This document shows positions 1 to 10,495 of a stretch of 64,000 nucleotides of DNA, one piece after another. Position 1 is the first letter of the stretch. Every line of letters begins with the position of its first letter. The notes under the pieces were generated by a model that saw only the letters and a list, made by a program, of their open reading frames with translations, did no database searches and was not told the origin of the DNA. Both the position numbers and the translations under genes were made by a program. Origin of the DNA: Aurantiochytrium sp. KH105 (lineage: Eukaryota > Sar > Bigyra > Thraustochytrida > Thraustochytriidae); contig BGKB01000020.1 of NCBI GenBank assembly GCA_003116975.1, positions 769,126 through 833,125 on the forward strand, given 5' to 3'.

Positions 1-3000
1 CATGAAAGCGCATGCGCCTGGCTGTACGTGGCACTTTCCTGGCTCCAAATCATGGCGCTTGTCGCGCCGTGCAGCAAGGCGGTGCGCGAGATATGGGCAA
101 CACAGGAGACCTTCGCCTTTGCCTTTGCCGCCCACGACCGCACCCAGCGTATGCGCTTCGAGTCCGGCACTGAGGCCCTGCGCGTGCGCGAGCGCGCCGA
201 TGTCAGTCTCTTGCATTTTTTAGCTGCCATGGCCGGCGACAGACACGGTGCTGAGGTCCTGGCCACCAGCATGGACGGGCAGCTGGTCAAGACGCTTGCG
301 ACGCGTGCAAGCCATCTCGGTTTCGCCAAGAACCCTAGGACTATCGATGCCGCCGCAAAGGCGCTCTCAAACCTCGTCACGCGCTCGCGCTCGCTCGCCC
401 TTGATTCTATTGCCGCGCGAGAACTTGCGGAGGCGGTGCTCCGCCTCCTTACTATGCAGCTCGCCGGGCCCGTAGATGAGCTCCTGGAACGAGACGATGC
501 CGAACAGGAGCGTCACGAGAGCCTCGACAATGTGATTTCTGGACCTGGTGCACAAGGCGCAGGAGGCGCGACAGCTCGAGCGACAGCCAGGGAAGACCCA
601 ACTACAGCGCAAAACCTCTCGACCTCACGCAATGCCAGCGGCCGCAATCGGAAAATCGCTCCTGCTGCGCGAGCGCGGTCTCTTTTTCACACCCAGGCGG
701 GCCCCGGCGAAGACGGAAGGTCCCAGGAGCCCTGTGTGTCTGCGTTTCTCGACCTCCTGCGGGCCGCGCTCGCCCTGGCTCCGGAGACGCTGCTTCTCGC
801 AGGCGCTGCTCTGGCAGATGCCGACGGCAAGTCCGCCGTGCCGCAGCCCTCGAGACGGCCCGTGTCGTCCGCACGCGAAAATGCGGAAGGCGCGCTCCTC
901 TCGCGAGTCCGCGAGCTCAAGGACCAGGTGCTGCGCGATCCGGCGCTCGCAGAAAACGCCGTGGGCCACCTTTGGGCCCACCTTTTGCGGGTCGAGGAGA
1001 TCCGTCACAAGAACGCTGCTCTTCTTGACGCCGACGGCGAAGGCCGCCTCTCGCGCCCCGCGTTCTACGCTCCCTTGCTCGGCACCTGCCGCAACTTTAC
1101 GCCTTGCACACAGGCCTGCGAAATTACCCAAAAGCTGCTCGTCGACGAGGCGGCCCATTGCCGTCCTGGGGAACCGGATCAAATCCAGCTGCAGACGCTC
1201 TTGGAACTCGTCGAGCGTCTCGTGCTTCGCGATCCGCTCGCCTCGGTTCAAGAGCTTATGGAGTCTCTGCATAGATTGCTGACGCAACGAAGCGATTTCG
1301 ATGTTGAGACTCTCGAGCGGGCAGCGCTGGTGTACGAGCGTCTCGGCGCAACAATGACGACAGAGGCTCTGCGCCGTGTGGTCGCTCCTCTCATTGTCGA
1401 CCTCGTGTCGTTGCCAGGAACGCAGGTCTTTCGCTGGGTGCTCCTCACAAGTCTACAAGAGGCCCTCTTTGCAAAGACGGAGACCGAGGTGTCTTTAGGT
1501 GAGGGCCAACAGCATCGATGGGCTCGCGCGCTCCTCTCGGCAGGTCTCCTTCGCACCATAAGGTCAGACCTACAACTCGACGAGCCAGAGCATCTATCGC
1601 TGATTCAATTCCTCGTTGCTCTGACCTCTTGCTGCTGCGAGAGGCTTCTGGAGCGACCCGGTACTGAAGTCGGCAAAGGTTTCGAGATCGCCACCACACC
1701 TGACGCCGACGCTTCCGAGACTCATTTGGCGATCCAGGCGGCAGCTTCGAGCACTTGCAGAACAGTCCTCCTGCTATTGAACAAAAATCAACAAGCTTCC
1801 GATTCAATCGGGAGCGCACCGGACTATGTCAGCGATGATGGTGCAAGAAAATTACATTGTGGATCTGGGCTCGTGCAGATTGGCGAGAATCTTTTGCGTC
1901 TCGAGAGCAAGGAGCGGCGGCGCGAAATTATTATGGACGAAAGTTCACCTGCAAATCTTGGTACGCTTGCACGCGCGCTATCTATGCGCCTTCGCGTCTT
2001 TCGCGGCGAGATTCCCATCGCGCTTGACAGAGACGCGGACACAATATTTTCAAGCATCTCGGCTCTGGTTTATTGGCTGTCTGAAATGGCAGACGTGAGT
2101 GCTTTCGATCGCTGTCGCGACGAAGCCGACGCACTTCAAGGCCTTTACAGCGATGTTCTCTCAATGCTTCTCATCAATGGACTCCCGGAGACCGACCCAG
2201 AACTGCACCGCCGCATTCTATACATACTTTTTCGCTTACTACGTTGCACTCACGTGAACCACGCTGCTTCGCTGACTTTTGAAGTTAACGACCAGCGACG
2301 ATTTCTCGCGTCCATTCTCCTCGGTACACTTACGCTAGGTCTCGACAAAGCACGTTCTTCGACGGCCTTGCCGCAAGAAATGACTGCTTCTGGTGAACGT
2401 CGCGGTTTAACAGCGCTCGTTCTCTTGCACTTGACGAGGGCTTCGCAGCCCTTTTGCAGTACCTTGCTCGAGGCAAAGTCGCTCGAAACTGTGCCCAAAG
2501 CCCTTCTTCTTTCTCTGGAAACCTCTCAAGACAAGCCGGAGACAAGTGAAGTCTCACCACCAAGTGGTGAAGCCTCACCAAAAAGTAGTGGAGCCTCACT
2601 CAAAAGTAGTGAAGCAGAGATGAATTCGTTTCAGCTTTCTCTGGCAGCTGTTCTCTATTCACTTCTCGGGCACCAAGATGTTGAGAGACTGCTTTGTAAC
2701 GAAGTCTGCGTGCGCGACATTATCAAGGTAATGCAGGCGTACTGTGCTCGTACAGAGAGCCTCGGCATGGAGTCTGGTGCTCCGACTGAAAGCTTCGTGC
2801 TCTTCCTCGGCGTTATTCACAAGCTCGCCGATAATCTTGAGCTTGTGAAAAAGGGCCCAACACGAGCAGCGCATCGCGGGCAGCTTGACGAGATGCGTGG
2901 GCTCTTATCTGACCTCATCCGTCTTCAGAATACTCTCAAGCAGTCGGCTGACCTTGGAAGACATGCAGCAATCATCTCCGACCGTGGCGATCCGGAAGGC

Positions 3001-3525
3001 GCGAGACGCGTACTCGATCTAGTTGTTGCGGCGAAACAAGCCATCATGGAGATTCTTGCCATGTTGCCTGCACGCGATCCTCGTGCGTTGCGGAGAAGAC
3101 GGTATCAGCTGCTCTTGAGCGAGATTCCTCCAGGTCTTTGCACGATTGAATCGCTTCTTCGTCTTCAGCATGCGCGCTTGGCAAAGGCCGAGCACCGCGA
3201 CGTCAAGGCAAAGCCCAGTACCGAAATGGATATGTGGACACAGGCGTATCACGAACTATTACTTGCCTCGCCCGAGGTAGAGGCAAGCCTTCGGGCATGC
3301 GAGGCAGAGGCACGAGCCGAGGCATCTCTGGCAGCGAGACACATACTCAGAGATGCAAGAACCAAACTTGCACCGCCCATTCCCGAGGAACAGGAGCGAG
3401 CAAAGCCATTGCATCGAGATCTCGATATCTTTTTTCGTGAGACGATTTTCACTCGTGGAATCGTCGACATGGACGCAGAGGAGCGAGCGCGGTTTGATCT
3501 CGCAGCATTGACAAAACAAACTTAA
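1..3525 (+). CDS. Large alpha-helical repeat protein, 5'-partial
   Basis: The frame is open to the left window edge, so the N-terminus lies outside; the first in-window ATG is at 52 and the TAA stop is at 3523-3525. About 1,170 residues are visible. They are almost entirely Leu/Ala-rich amphipathic helices with no catalytic motif, signal peptide or membrane segment, which suggests an alpha-solenoid (HEAT/ARM-like) scaffold. One loop (roughly residues 155-215 of the visible part) is low-complexity, and a short tandem Ser/Gly/Glu repeat lies at 2535-2620. The general look (long helical C-terminus ending in charged residues) would be compatible with a Nup192/Nup205-type inner-ring nucleoporin, but I cannot align it convincingly and do not assign it. 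The gene ends 205 bp from the convergent gene on the other strand. Confidence 0.85.
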   Translation, partial: HESACAWLYVALSWLQIMALVAPCSKAVREIWATQETFAFAFAAHDRTQRMRFESGTEALRVRERADVSLLHFLAAMAGDRHGAEVLATSMDGQLVKTLATRASHLGFAKNPRTIDAAAKALSNLVTRSRSLALDSIAARELAEAVLRLLTMQLAGPVDELLERDDAEQERHESLDNVISGPGAQGAGGATARATAREDPTTAQNLSTSRNASGRNRKIAPAARARSLFHTQAGPGEDGRSQEPCVSAFLDLLRAALALAPETLLLAGAALADADGKSAVPQPSRRPVSSARENAEGALLSRVRELKDQVLRDPALAENAVGHLWAHLLRVEEIRHKNAALLDADGEGRLSRPAFYAPLLGTCRNFTPCTQACEITQKLLVDEAAHCRPGEPDQIQLQTLLELVERLVLRDPLASVQELMESLHRLLTQRSDFDVETLERAALVYERLGATMTTEALRRVVAPLIVDLVSLPGTQVFRWVLLTSLQEALFAKTETEVSLGEGQQHRWARALLSAGLLRTIRSDLQLDEPEHLSLIQFLVALTSCCCERLLERPGTEVGKGFEIATTPDADASETHLAIQAAASSTCRTVLLLLNKNQQASDSIGSAPDYVSDDGARKLHCGSGLVQIGENLLRLESKERRREIIMDESSPANLGTLARALSMRLRVFRGEIPIALDRDADTIFSSISALVYWLSEMADVSAFDRCRDEADALQGLYSDVLSMLLINGLPETDPELHRRILYILFRLLRCTHVNHAASLTFEVNDQRRFLASILLGTLTLGLDKARSSTALPQEMTASGERRGLTALVLLHLTRASQPFCSTLLEAKSLETVPKALLLSLETSQDKPETSEVSPPSGEASPKSSGASLKSSEAEMNSFQLSLAAVLYSLLGHQDVERLLCNEVCVRDIIKVMQAYCARTESLGMESGAPTESFVLFLGVIHKLADNLELVKKGPTRAAHRGQLDEMRGLLSDLIRLQNTLKQSADLGRHAAIISDRGDPEGARRVLDLVVAAKQAIMEILAMLPARDPRALRRRRYQLLLSEIPPGLCTIESLLRLQHARLAKAEHRDVKAKPSTEMDMWTQAYHELLLASPEVEASLRACEAEARAEASLAARHILRDARTKLAPPIPEEQERAKPLHRDLDIFFRETIFTRGIVDMDAEERARFDLAALTKQT

Positions 3526-3729
3526 TTTTTTTCGCATCTTTTGTATTAGTTTTCTCATTGTCATCATCATCGTCATCTGTCGTTTTCTTCTTGTTTAATA
3601 ATTTTCCCATTACGACGATGATCCTGCTTTTAATCCATTGCTTTCAAAGGAAATGAGTCCGAGTCACTGTTCATGCGCACATTTTATACTTAATTAGCTT
3701 CCTCTTCATCATTCTATTCCCCGTTTTGA

Positions 3730-6700
3730 TCAGTCATGACGCTGAAGACGCAGAATCTCTTCAAAGGCACCAATCCATTCTCCCCGGAGCTCGCCATCAT
3801 CTGCCTCGAGATCCAAAGTACGGTCCTTTCCATGCAGGGAAAAGCATAGGGAGCGTTTAATCTCTACACCGCTGTCCGAAGAAACCGATCCCGAACGCCG
3901 ACGAAGATGCCAAGGGCCCGTATTGGGTTTGAGCAAACGTTGCAGACGGTCTGTTTGCAAGCCATCCGTAACCTGCGTAATTTCTTGCACTGCGAGCGAA
4001 CGCGCACGGACACGGGGTCCTGATTTGGACGGTTTGCGGTCCACGGGACACCAATATACCCGCTGGAGGCGTTCGTCGCACCACACAAAGCGACGGTGTG
4101 GGTAGCCCCGCCGACCATGCTTGAGAAATACCCCACCGTGGCAAAGTAACTCATACGTCGGCTGGCTTACACGTCCCAGGAGATCGACTGAAGCCAGGGT
4201 GAGCGAGCCGTCCGCATTGTCACTGAGGTGCGGGATCTGGCTGTTCTGCGCCTCACTCGTTGATATGCCCGATGTGGGCCCTCCTGCGCTCGATTTGGCC
4301 ATGCTCCGTTTCGACCGCAACGTTGACGTGTCAGCATCGTCGCTCGAGCTGTCCATCTCTGAGTCGCAGCTGTTGTCTTTCTCCTCGCTGTCGAGACATC
4401 CCGACGGATCGTTCGGTTTTTCGACAGACCCGTCGCGGTCGCCGCCAATGGTTTTGTCTGCGGACAGTTCCGTGGCGCTCGCGCGCTTCGGGGCGTCGAT
4501 GGGCTTGAGGCCAAAGTCCCGCGGACTCTGCGTGCTCACGGAGCAGCGCGGAGATGTCTTTCCGTTCGGATCCACGTCCGCGGAGCTGTCGCGCGCCAGG
4601 AGCCCTTTGGACTCGCCCGCGCGCGCAGGCGAGTGCGCCAGAGAGCCTCCTTGCGCGAGCTTTGTGTTGCCAAGAGAGCCGTCGTGGCCGAGGGTAAAGG
4701 GAGACTGCTGTCCCCGCAGGGGGTCTTGGTCACTTCCGAAGAGTCCCTCGAGACGATGCTCGACGCCCTCGGCATCATCCTCGTCGTCGCCGTCGAGGAG
4801 CCCAAAGGCAGAGCGAGACCTCTCGCGCATGGCCTGCTGCTGCTGCTGGTCGTGAGTCGGCGAGCGGTCCTGGAGCCCGAGCAGCGCGGCGACAGCGGGT
4901 CCATTCGGGTTTCCTCCAGCCGTGCGTGCCTCTTCGGCGGCGACGAGCTGCTCGAGGACGCGGCGCCCGTCCCCAAGAAATGACGCGGCGTGGTCGCGGC
5001 GATTCGACGCAGAGCCGCCAGACCGTTTTGTCCCTGCGCTGAGGCTGCGTCGCCGGTTTGCAGGCGGCGAGGCCCAGTCGCTGGCGCGGGAAAGTGCCCC
5101 CGGGGTCAGTGGCGCGGACGCGGCGTTGCCCAAAGCCTGGTCAGGATCCGTTACCTGGTACACGGCATTGTTGTCTTCATCGTCGGAAAGATCTTCGTCG
5201 GAAAGATAATCGGGCTGGCCATCGTGTTTCCACATGTCCACGTAGCGCTTGTAGAGCATCTTGGTTCCGGAAAGTAGCCCATGCGGGTACTTGCTGACGT
5301 CTTTACGTTTCTCGACAATGTCCATGACGTATGATTTGCGAAGGCACTTGGAAAAGTGCTGCACAAGAGCCTTGACCGCCAGCTCAGGCCGCCGGCCTGT
5401 GGCCAGGTCCGGAAACGCGTACCATGCCACGCGAAGAAGCGCGCCGAGAAACTGACCAAAGCGCATGGTTGGACGTTCCCATATTGGATCGCCCGAGGCG
5501 TGCTGCAAGAGGTATCTCTGCTGCGTCATAAGGGGCTGCGACCGCTCGGGCTCATCGGCATCTTCGTAGGCGAACCCGAGTTTGGCGCCCTGAGAAGACG
5601 ACGCGCGACCTTTGAGTGGCAGGGGGATTTGGCTCGCAGCGCAAACGTAAATTTCAGCAAGCCATGGGCGGATGTTGAGTTCGGCAAACTGAAAATCGAG
5701 AGAAAAGGTCGAAAAGGTTGGCCAATAAAAACAGGCATCGGTTTCCATGTCGAGCTTGTTGGAGGGTACTGCAGGCGCGTAAAAGCCGAAGATCTCGTAA
5801 AAGGGCTTGACAAAGGGCTGCAGCGTGGCAAGGACCTCGGGTCGCTCGGCGAGGTCGGCATGCATGTCCCATTTGCGCAAGTTCCACGTAGCTGCGCGAG
5901 GAAGTATCACGTGCGTGAGCAGCTGCACAAAGCTCGCCAGGATAGTATACTCCTCCTGGGCCTTTTCTGCTGCGGTGAGATGGCGCTGACTCGGAGAAGC
6001 TGGAGGTTTACGTGCGGTCTGTTTTTGTCGAATTTTACGCGCAAGCATCATGAGAGCGTCGAGAAAGTCGGCAAAGCACATGCGGTTGCTGCGCGAACCG
6101 CTTTTGCACGTCGCGGTGAAGATGAGGTTGAGTTTGGCAGGAGTAAAGCTGTGATCGTCCACGAGATTACAGTCCTGCAAAAAACCATAGAAACCTCGCC
6201 GGTCCATGCTGAAAGGCCTGTTCGAGTCAATCTGGGCGCAGTAATACGTAAAGGCGCGCCACAGATCCGCATAACGTTCCATCACCACATTGGCAGCGGT
6301 AGTGCCACCCGCGTGTGGCGTGGAAGGTCCGTGGGCCCCTGGCGAGAGTAGAGACTCGCTACGCTCCTCGCAAGAAAGGCCATCGCGGATCGTATCCTCT
6401 GCGTGTTCCTCGCCGGTGCCACCTTCAGGTCCGTCCCCGCCATCGCCCAGAGTTTCTCTTTCGTCAAAAGCTGCGACTTGTATCTCGGTATACACGTCCT
6501 CTTCGTCATCTGTGTGGCTATTCTTGCTATTGAGACCGCCCGAGGCACCATTTTGCCCGTCGACACGCCCTGGAACGGCCTCGGTGTCACTCTCGCTGGG
6601 TTGAGAGAGCACTTCGATGACCTCTGTATCGCCGCGCAGAGGATATTGCCGTGTCTGTTGATGGTGGCGCGAAAGGGTCGACACTTCGCGTCGCTCAGGA

Positions 6701-7635
6701 TCCGTACTCAATGGCGCTGAAAACGCTCCCGCGCGCGGAGAAATGGAGGTGTCGAGAGAGAGCGCGGCCCCAGCTGCATGATGTGGAGAGCGAGGCCCGC
6801 TGCGAGATGTTCGAATGCCAGGTCCGGCTCGTGGGCTGTCCGAGTGCCGCAAGGTCTTGCGAAATTCAGGCCGCACAAGTGAGCCTTCATGATCGAGCAT
6901 GGTTCCTGGCTTGCGCACGAGCAAGATCTCGCGACGATCAAGCATTCCTGTTGCCAGAACAGCGCTGATAATCGCTGAGTCTGGCCACGCGCAGCCATCC
7001 TCGTCCATGAGCACAACTTGGTCCGAGGGAAAGCTCCAATACCGCGCGGCTTCTCGCCGGAGCTGGGCAAACGTGTATCCAGTGGTGACCCAAAGGTGAT
7101 AGGGCTCGCCAAGAAAGCTGACTGTGACCTTGCTGCTTACATAGCTTCCACTTTGGGCATGCTGATGAAGCGGACGATGAAATGGCGCTGTCAGGGTTGA
7201 CTGCCGAATCGGATCCTGCATGCTTGAGGGGCCACCTGCACCTGCACCTGTGCCTGTGCTTGTGCCTGCACCAGTGCCTGTGCCTGCGCCCGAACCTGCG
7301 CTTGCACTGGCGCCAGTAGGGGTCCGAGAACCTTGTCGGTGGTGCGCAGACTCCCGAGTGCGCAAATGAATTACCGGAAGGAACTCGCGTGCAAGGATGC
7401 AAGCCTCTTGCTTGCGCGAGATGGGGACTCCGTCGGGTAGCTGGAACTGAAAGGTGTTTGTGTCCGAGAGACCATCAACTTCGGCCACAATCTTTTGGCG
7501 AGCATCCGCCAAGTTACTCGAGGACCCGACCTCGACAAAACCGATGATGCCTTTGCCTTCTACGCTGATGCGGAGCACGTCGGTGCTTGACCAAGCGGAC
7601 GGCCCTGTCGGCGCCGCGCCGACGAGAGGCGCCAT
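3730..7635 (-). CDS. p25-alpha (TPPP)-like and PH-domain protein with two ubiquitin-like N-terminal segments
   Basis: The first ATG in frame is at 7635 (the frame upstream uses only a TTG), giving 1,301 residues. From the N-terminus there are two beta-grasp/ubiquitin-like segments (about 20-95 and 168-245), separated by a Gly/Thr/Ala/Ser repeat. Disordered acidic sequence follows, then a p25-alpha-like module (about 453-540) with the helix pattern LWRAF...FLQDC...FADFLDAL seen in tubulin polymerization-promoting proteins. A second helical block (about 555-830) contains WERPTMRFGQFLGALLRVA, which looks like a diverged second half of the same fold. A long Ser/Asp-rich linker leads to a C-terminal PH domain (about 1165-1300: GGVFLKHGRRGYPHRRFVW at its start and a Trp in the last helix). 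p25-alpha proteins bind microtubules and PH domains bind phosphoinositides or proteins, so a microtubule-membrane linker is my inference. The protein is far larger than the usual 170-220-residue TPPP. Confidence 0.75.
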   Translation of the reverse strand: MAPLVGAAPTGPSAWSSTDVLRISVEGKGIIGFVEVGSSSNLADARQKIVAEVDGLSDTNTFQFQLPDGVPISRKQEACILAREFLPVIHLRTRESAHHRQGSRTPTGASASAGSGAGTGTGAGTSTGTGAGAGGPSSMQDPIRQSTLTAPFHRPLHQHAQSGSYVSSKVTVSFLGEPYHLWVTTGYTFAQLRREAARYWSFPSDQVVLMDEDGCAWPDSAIISAVLATGMLDRREILLVRKPGTMLDHEGSLVRPEFRKTLRHSDSPRAGPGIRTSRSGPRSPHHAAGAALSLDTSISPRAGAFSAPLSTDPERREVSTLSRHHQQTRQYPLRGDTEVIEVLSQPSESDTEAVPGRVDGQNGASGGLNSKNSHTDDEEDVYTEIQVAAFDERETLGDGGDGPEGGTGEEHAEDTIRDGLSCEERSESLLSPGAHGPSTPHAGGTTAANVVMERYADLWRAFTYYCAQIDSNRPFSMDRRGFYGFLQDCNLVDDHSFTPAKLNLIFTATCKSGSRSNRMCFADFLDALMMLARKIRQKQTARKPPASPSQRHLTAAEKAQEEYTILASFVQLLTHVILPRAATWNLRKWDMHADLAERPEVLATLQPFVKPFYEIFGFYAPAVPSNKLDMETDACFYWPTFSTFSLDFQFAELNIRPWLAEIYVCAASQIPLPLKGRASSSQGAKLGFAYEDADEPERSQPLMTQQRYLLQHASGDPIWERPTMRFGQFLGALLRVAWYAFPDLATGRRPELAVKALVQHFSKCLRKSYVMDIVEKRKDVSKYPHGLLSGTKMLYKRYVDMWKHDGQPDYLSDEDLSDDEDNNAVYQVTDPDQALGNAASAPLTPGALSRASDWASPPANRRRSLSAGTKRSGGSASNRRDHAASFLGDGRRVLEQLVAAEEARTAGGNPNGPAVAALLGLQDRSPTHDQQQQQAMRERSRSAFGLLDGDDEDDAEGVEHRLEGLFGSDQDPLRGQQSPFTLGHDGSLGNTKLAQGGSLAHSPARAGESKGLLARDSSADVDPNGKTSPRCSVSTQSPRDFGLKPIDAPKRASATELSADKTIGGDRDGSVEKPNDPSGCLDSEEKDNSCDSEMDSSSDDADTSTLRSKRSMAKSSAGGPTSGISTSEAQNSQIPHLSDNADGSLTLASVDLLGRVSQPTYELLCHGGVFLKHGRRGYPHRRFVWCDERLQRVYWCPVDRKPSKSGPRVRARSLAVQEITQVTDGLQTDRLQRLLKPNTGPWHLRRRSGSVSSDSGVEIKRSLCFSLHGKDRTLDLEADDGELRGEWIGAFEEILRLQRHD

Positions 7636-8769
7636 CGTCAATGGCTTGCTGCCTCAGGTCTCGATACCAAATAGGCTTTCCTTTTTATTTGCTTGTTTAC
7701 TCTGTCTTGCGACAGCTGCACGTCGTAGGTTTCGTTGTCCGCCACGATTGCGTGTGAGCGGAGCGTGCGTGCAGAGGTAGGTGGTGGCTACTCGTGCCGA
7801 TGCAAAGCGTGACGCGTCCGTACGCGTCCGTCGAAGGTGTTTGTGCCCAAGCGCCCAAAGCGCCTTCTCGCGCGCACGGCACCTCGAGGTATTCGTGCTC
7901 GAGGCCTTCGCGCCCCGGCCGCGAAACAGGTGTGCACGCTGCTTCTGGCGAACGAACGTTGCAAGGGAGCGACGGTACTCTTGGTAGACAATCAATCACA
8001 AATAAGGTATAAGGTAAACAACCCGTTGGCTTGTACGAGTCCTGCAGTGGATTCGTGCTGCTCCCACTACTGTCTTGGCTGACTGCGAATGGACCAAAGC
8101 CTGCTCCAGCAAAAAGCACAGCACAGCACAGCACAGCACAGCACAGCACAAGCCTGGTATATGGTGGGTATAAACTATGGCATCAAAGCCGTTCAACGGA
8201 TAGCCGGGTTGCGCAGTCTCGATGAATCCGGCGAAGAAAACGGGGACACGGACTCCCCCCTTCGACTGGTTCAAGGCTTGCTGGGTGGTTGATTGGCCGA
8301 TTGACTGGAGAGCGGGATAATGTAGCGGGCGCGCACAGGGGGAGAGTGCGCTACGTTTGTTTGGAAAGATCTCTGGTGCGTCTCTAGCTGGCTGCACGTG
8401 CCGCGAAGAGCTGTTGCAAAAAAAATGGGGGAAAAAATGGATGCTCTGGTCGGATGTGCTAGTGAGATGAGATCAGAAGCAGCGGGATGTCGCACTGCGA
8501 AGACATCATGAGGATTTGCTTTGCGACGCAAGCAATGGAAGGCAGTCGAAACACAATTAAAAACGAAAGAGGCGAAGAGGATATTGATGGCCGAATATCG
8601 GAAGGCATCGCTGTCTTGCGAGCAGAGCAAGTAGGCCAAGAGTCAAGCAAACAAATAGATAGAGAGACTCATCTTGTGCTCGGACGGCCTACGTCTACGA
8701 ACAGACCAGAGATCCGCACCTCGCACGCAAGACGAGGTTCCTTCATCCATTTGCATCCGGGTCTGAGCG
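7636..8769. promoter_or_regulatory. Divergent intergenic region (p25-alpha-like / TTLL)
   Basis: 1.1 kb lies between two divergent start codons and presumably holds both promoters and 5' UTRs. No convincing coding frame is present. The only structured feature is a seven-unit GCACA array at 8116-8150. No clear TATA box could be assigned. Confidence 0.5.
8116..8150. repeat. (GCACA)7 pentanucleotide array
   Basis: Seven perfect tandem GCACA units lie in the divergent promoter region. This belongs to a set of pentanucleotide arrays seen across the window (21701, 22331, 23066, 44201). Confidence 0.95.
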
Positions 8770-10296
8770 ATGCCGCCCTACGAAAAGATGGCGTCGAGGG
8801 CAATGGAGAAGCGGCATACGAAGATGGCCATTGAAGATAAAGATCGTAGCAGCGGACTCTGCGTGTGCGTGTTTGCAGGAAACTCCGCGGTGATGCGTGA
8901 TGCATTTGACGGTCTGGTGGAGTGCGAGAATGGTGGCGAGGTACTCGCGCCGAGTGCGCGTCAGGGCGATGAGGATGAAGCCCTCCGGAAACGCATCGAG
9001 CGCGGCATGGTTGACCTCATCTGGAAACCGACCCTAGCCTATCGGAGTGAAGCTCGACCGCACGCACGCACGATCTTTGACGCTGTCGTTCCAAACTACG
9101 CGCGCATGCCGGTAATCAATCATTTCCCGCGCAACTCGAGCTTATGCACCAAGGTTGGTTTGTTCCGGAGCTTGTCGCGCTTCTACACGCAACGGCGCAT
9201 TGAGACCGACGAAGTTCTACCAGGGACATGGGTGATATCTTCCTATGCATGTGCGGCTTGGCCAGCACTGAAACGGGCCGTTACGAGTGCAGAAAAGGGC
9301 GCAGCGTGGATCTGCAAGCCTTCTGCGCTCAATTGTGGGCGAGGAATCGAGGTCTATCGTTCACTTGACGACATCAAGGCCTACGTGGAGAAGAGCGACG
9401 GGAAGCATGTTGTAGTCCAACGATACATTTCCAATCCTTTGCTCTGGCCGCATGGTAATCGCAAATTTGACATTCGAATCTGGGCATTGGTGCTGGACAC
9501 GGGTAAGATCTTCGTGGCCAAGGAAGGCTATCTGCGCACGTGCTCTGAGCCATTTTCGATGGACACGATTCACGATGCAAGTGCTCATCTGAGTAACTAC
9601 TGCCTGCAACGTAAAAGTCCCAAATTAGGCCAGTACGAAGCGGGCAACACGCTCTCCTTTGCAGATTTGCAGACCATGTTTGACGAGAACCAAGACTTGC
9701 AGGACACGGATGTATGTCGCGATCTCGTGCCTCGTTTTCAGACGCTGATTTTGGACGCAGTACGTGCTAGTTTGAAGGACATGAATCTCCCGACCCCAGG
9801 TGTACGTAAGTTTGAGTTGTTTGGATTTGATCTCATGCTCGATCAAGATCTCAAGCCGTGGCTCATCGAAGCCAACACGAACCCCTTTCTCGGGGTGCAG
9901 AACGAGTGGCACGCCACGTTGTTGCGTCGCCTTGGTGAGGATGTTACCGCCGTGATTAGGCGCGAATACTACGGACATGCAGCGCCGGACCTCACACTCT
10001 TGGAGAGGATTGACCAGCGACCGCTGCACGCACCTCGGGGCCGAGGTCGCGTCTTTGAAAAATGGCTTCGCCTCGGAACTCATTGTCGTCCCGGGACGGG
10101 TGTCTCCGAGGAAACGCGAGGCGGGGCTGCAAGAGTAGGTCTCAAGATTCGTCCTCGTCGCGCGTCTTCCTCCTCGTCAACTTCGTCGACAAGGTCGTCG
10201 GTCTCTGTCACGTCGGCGCCTCGGCGTCGCGAATCTTTCGAGGAGAAGAGCATGGAGGAAAAGGATGAGGGGATGTCCACGAGTTCTTCGTTCTGA
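8770..10296 (+). CDS. Tubulin-tyrosine ligase-like (TTLL) family ligase
   Basis: The ATG at 8770 gives 508 residues; ATGs at 8788 and 8803 are alternatives. The ATP-grasp TTL domain spans about residues 90-410. Visible family signatures are the INHFPRN...L motif near 113, the nucleotide-binding WICKPSALNCGRGI near 178, VVVQRYISNPLL near 212 with a following KFDIRIWAL, and the metal-binding/catalytic end FELFGFDLMLD...PWLIEANTNPFL near 355-385. The enzymes of this family add Tyr, Glu or Gly to tubulin tails using ATP; which amino acid is used here cannot be read from the sequence. The C-terminal ~80 residues are basic and Ser/Thr-rich and may contact microtubules. No introns. The gene converges on the RING gene with 199 bp between stops. 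Confidence 0.9.
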   Translation: MPPYEKMASRAMEKRHTKMAIEDKDRSSGLCVCVFAGNSAVMRDAFDGLVECENGGEVLAPSARQGDEDEALRKRIERGMVDLIWKPTLAYRSEARPHARTIFDAVVPNYARMPVINHFPRNSSLCTKVGLFRSLSRFYTQRRIETDEVLPGTWVISSYACAAWPALKRAVTSAEKGAAWICKPSALNCGRGIEVYRSLDDIKAYVEKSDGKHVVVQRYISNPLLWPHGNRKFDIRIWALVLDTGKIFVAKEGYLRTCSEPFSMDTIHDASAHLSNYCLQRKSPKLGQYEAGNTLSFADLQTMFDENQDLQDTDVCRDLVPRFQTLILDAVRASLKDMNLPTPGVRKFELFGFDLMLDQDLKPWLIEANTNPFLGVQNEWHATLLRRLGEDVTAVIRREYYGHAAPDLTLLERIDQRPLHAPRGRGRVFEKWLRLGTHCRPGTGVSEETRGGAARVGLKIRPRRASSSSSTSSTRSSVSVTSAPRRRESFEEKSMEEKDEGMSTSSSF

Positions 10297-10495
10297 TGCT
10301 GATGAAGAGAGAAAAAAGGGAAGGGAGAAAGGGAGGGAGGGAGGGAGGAATGGGTGTTAGGCCAATTCTGATTTAGATTTGTTAGATTGTAAAGATTGAT
10401 GCATTTGTTGAGAGAACGAGACATAGTCGAGCAAATCTAAAAGGGAAAATGCGCAGGCGCAAGAAAATTCATGTACAAGGAGCATCGCTAGCTAG

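Noticed and set aside
3857-4154. Short minus-strand frames within the PH-domain region
   Set aside because: They lie in alternative frames of the PH domain CDS and have no independent support.
8487-8834. 115-codon plus-strand frame overlapping the TTLL start
   Set aside because: It overlaps the TTLL start in another frame, has no motif and poor codon bias compared with neighbouring genes.
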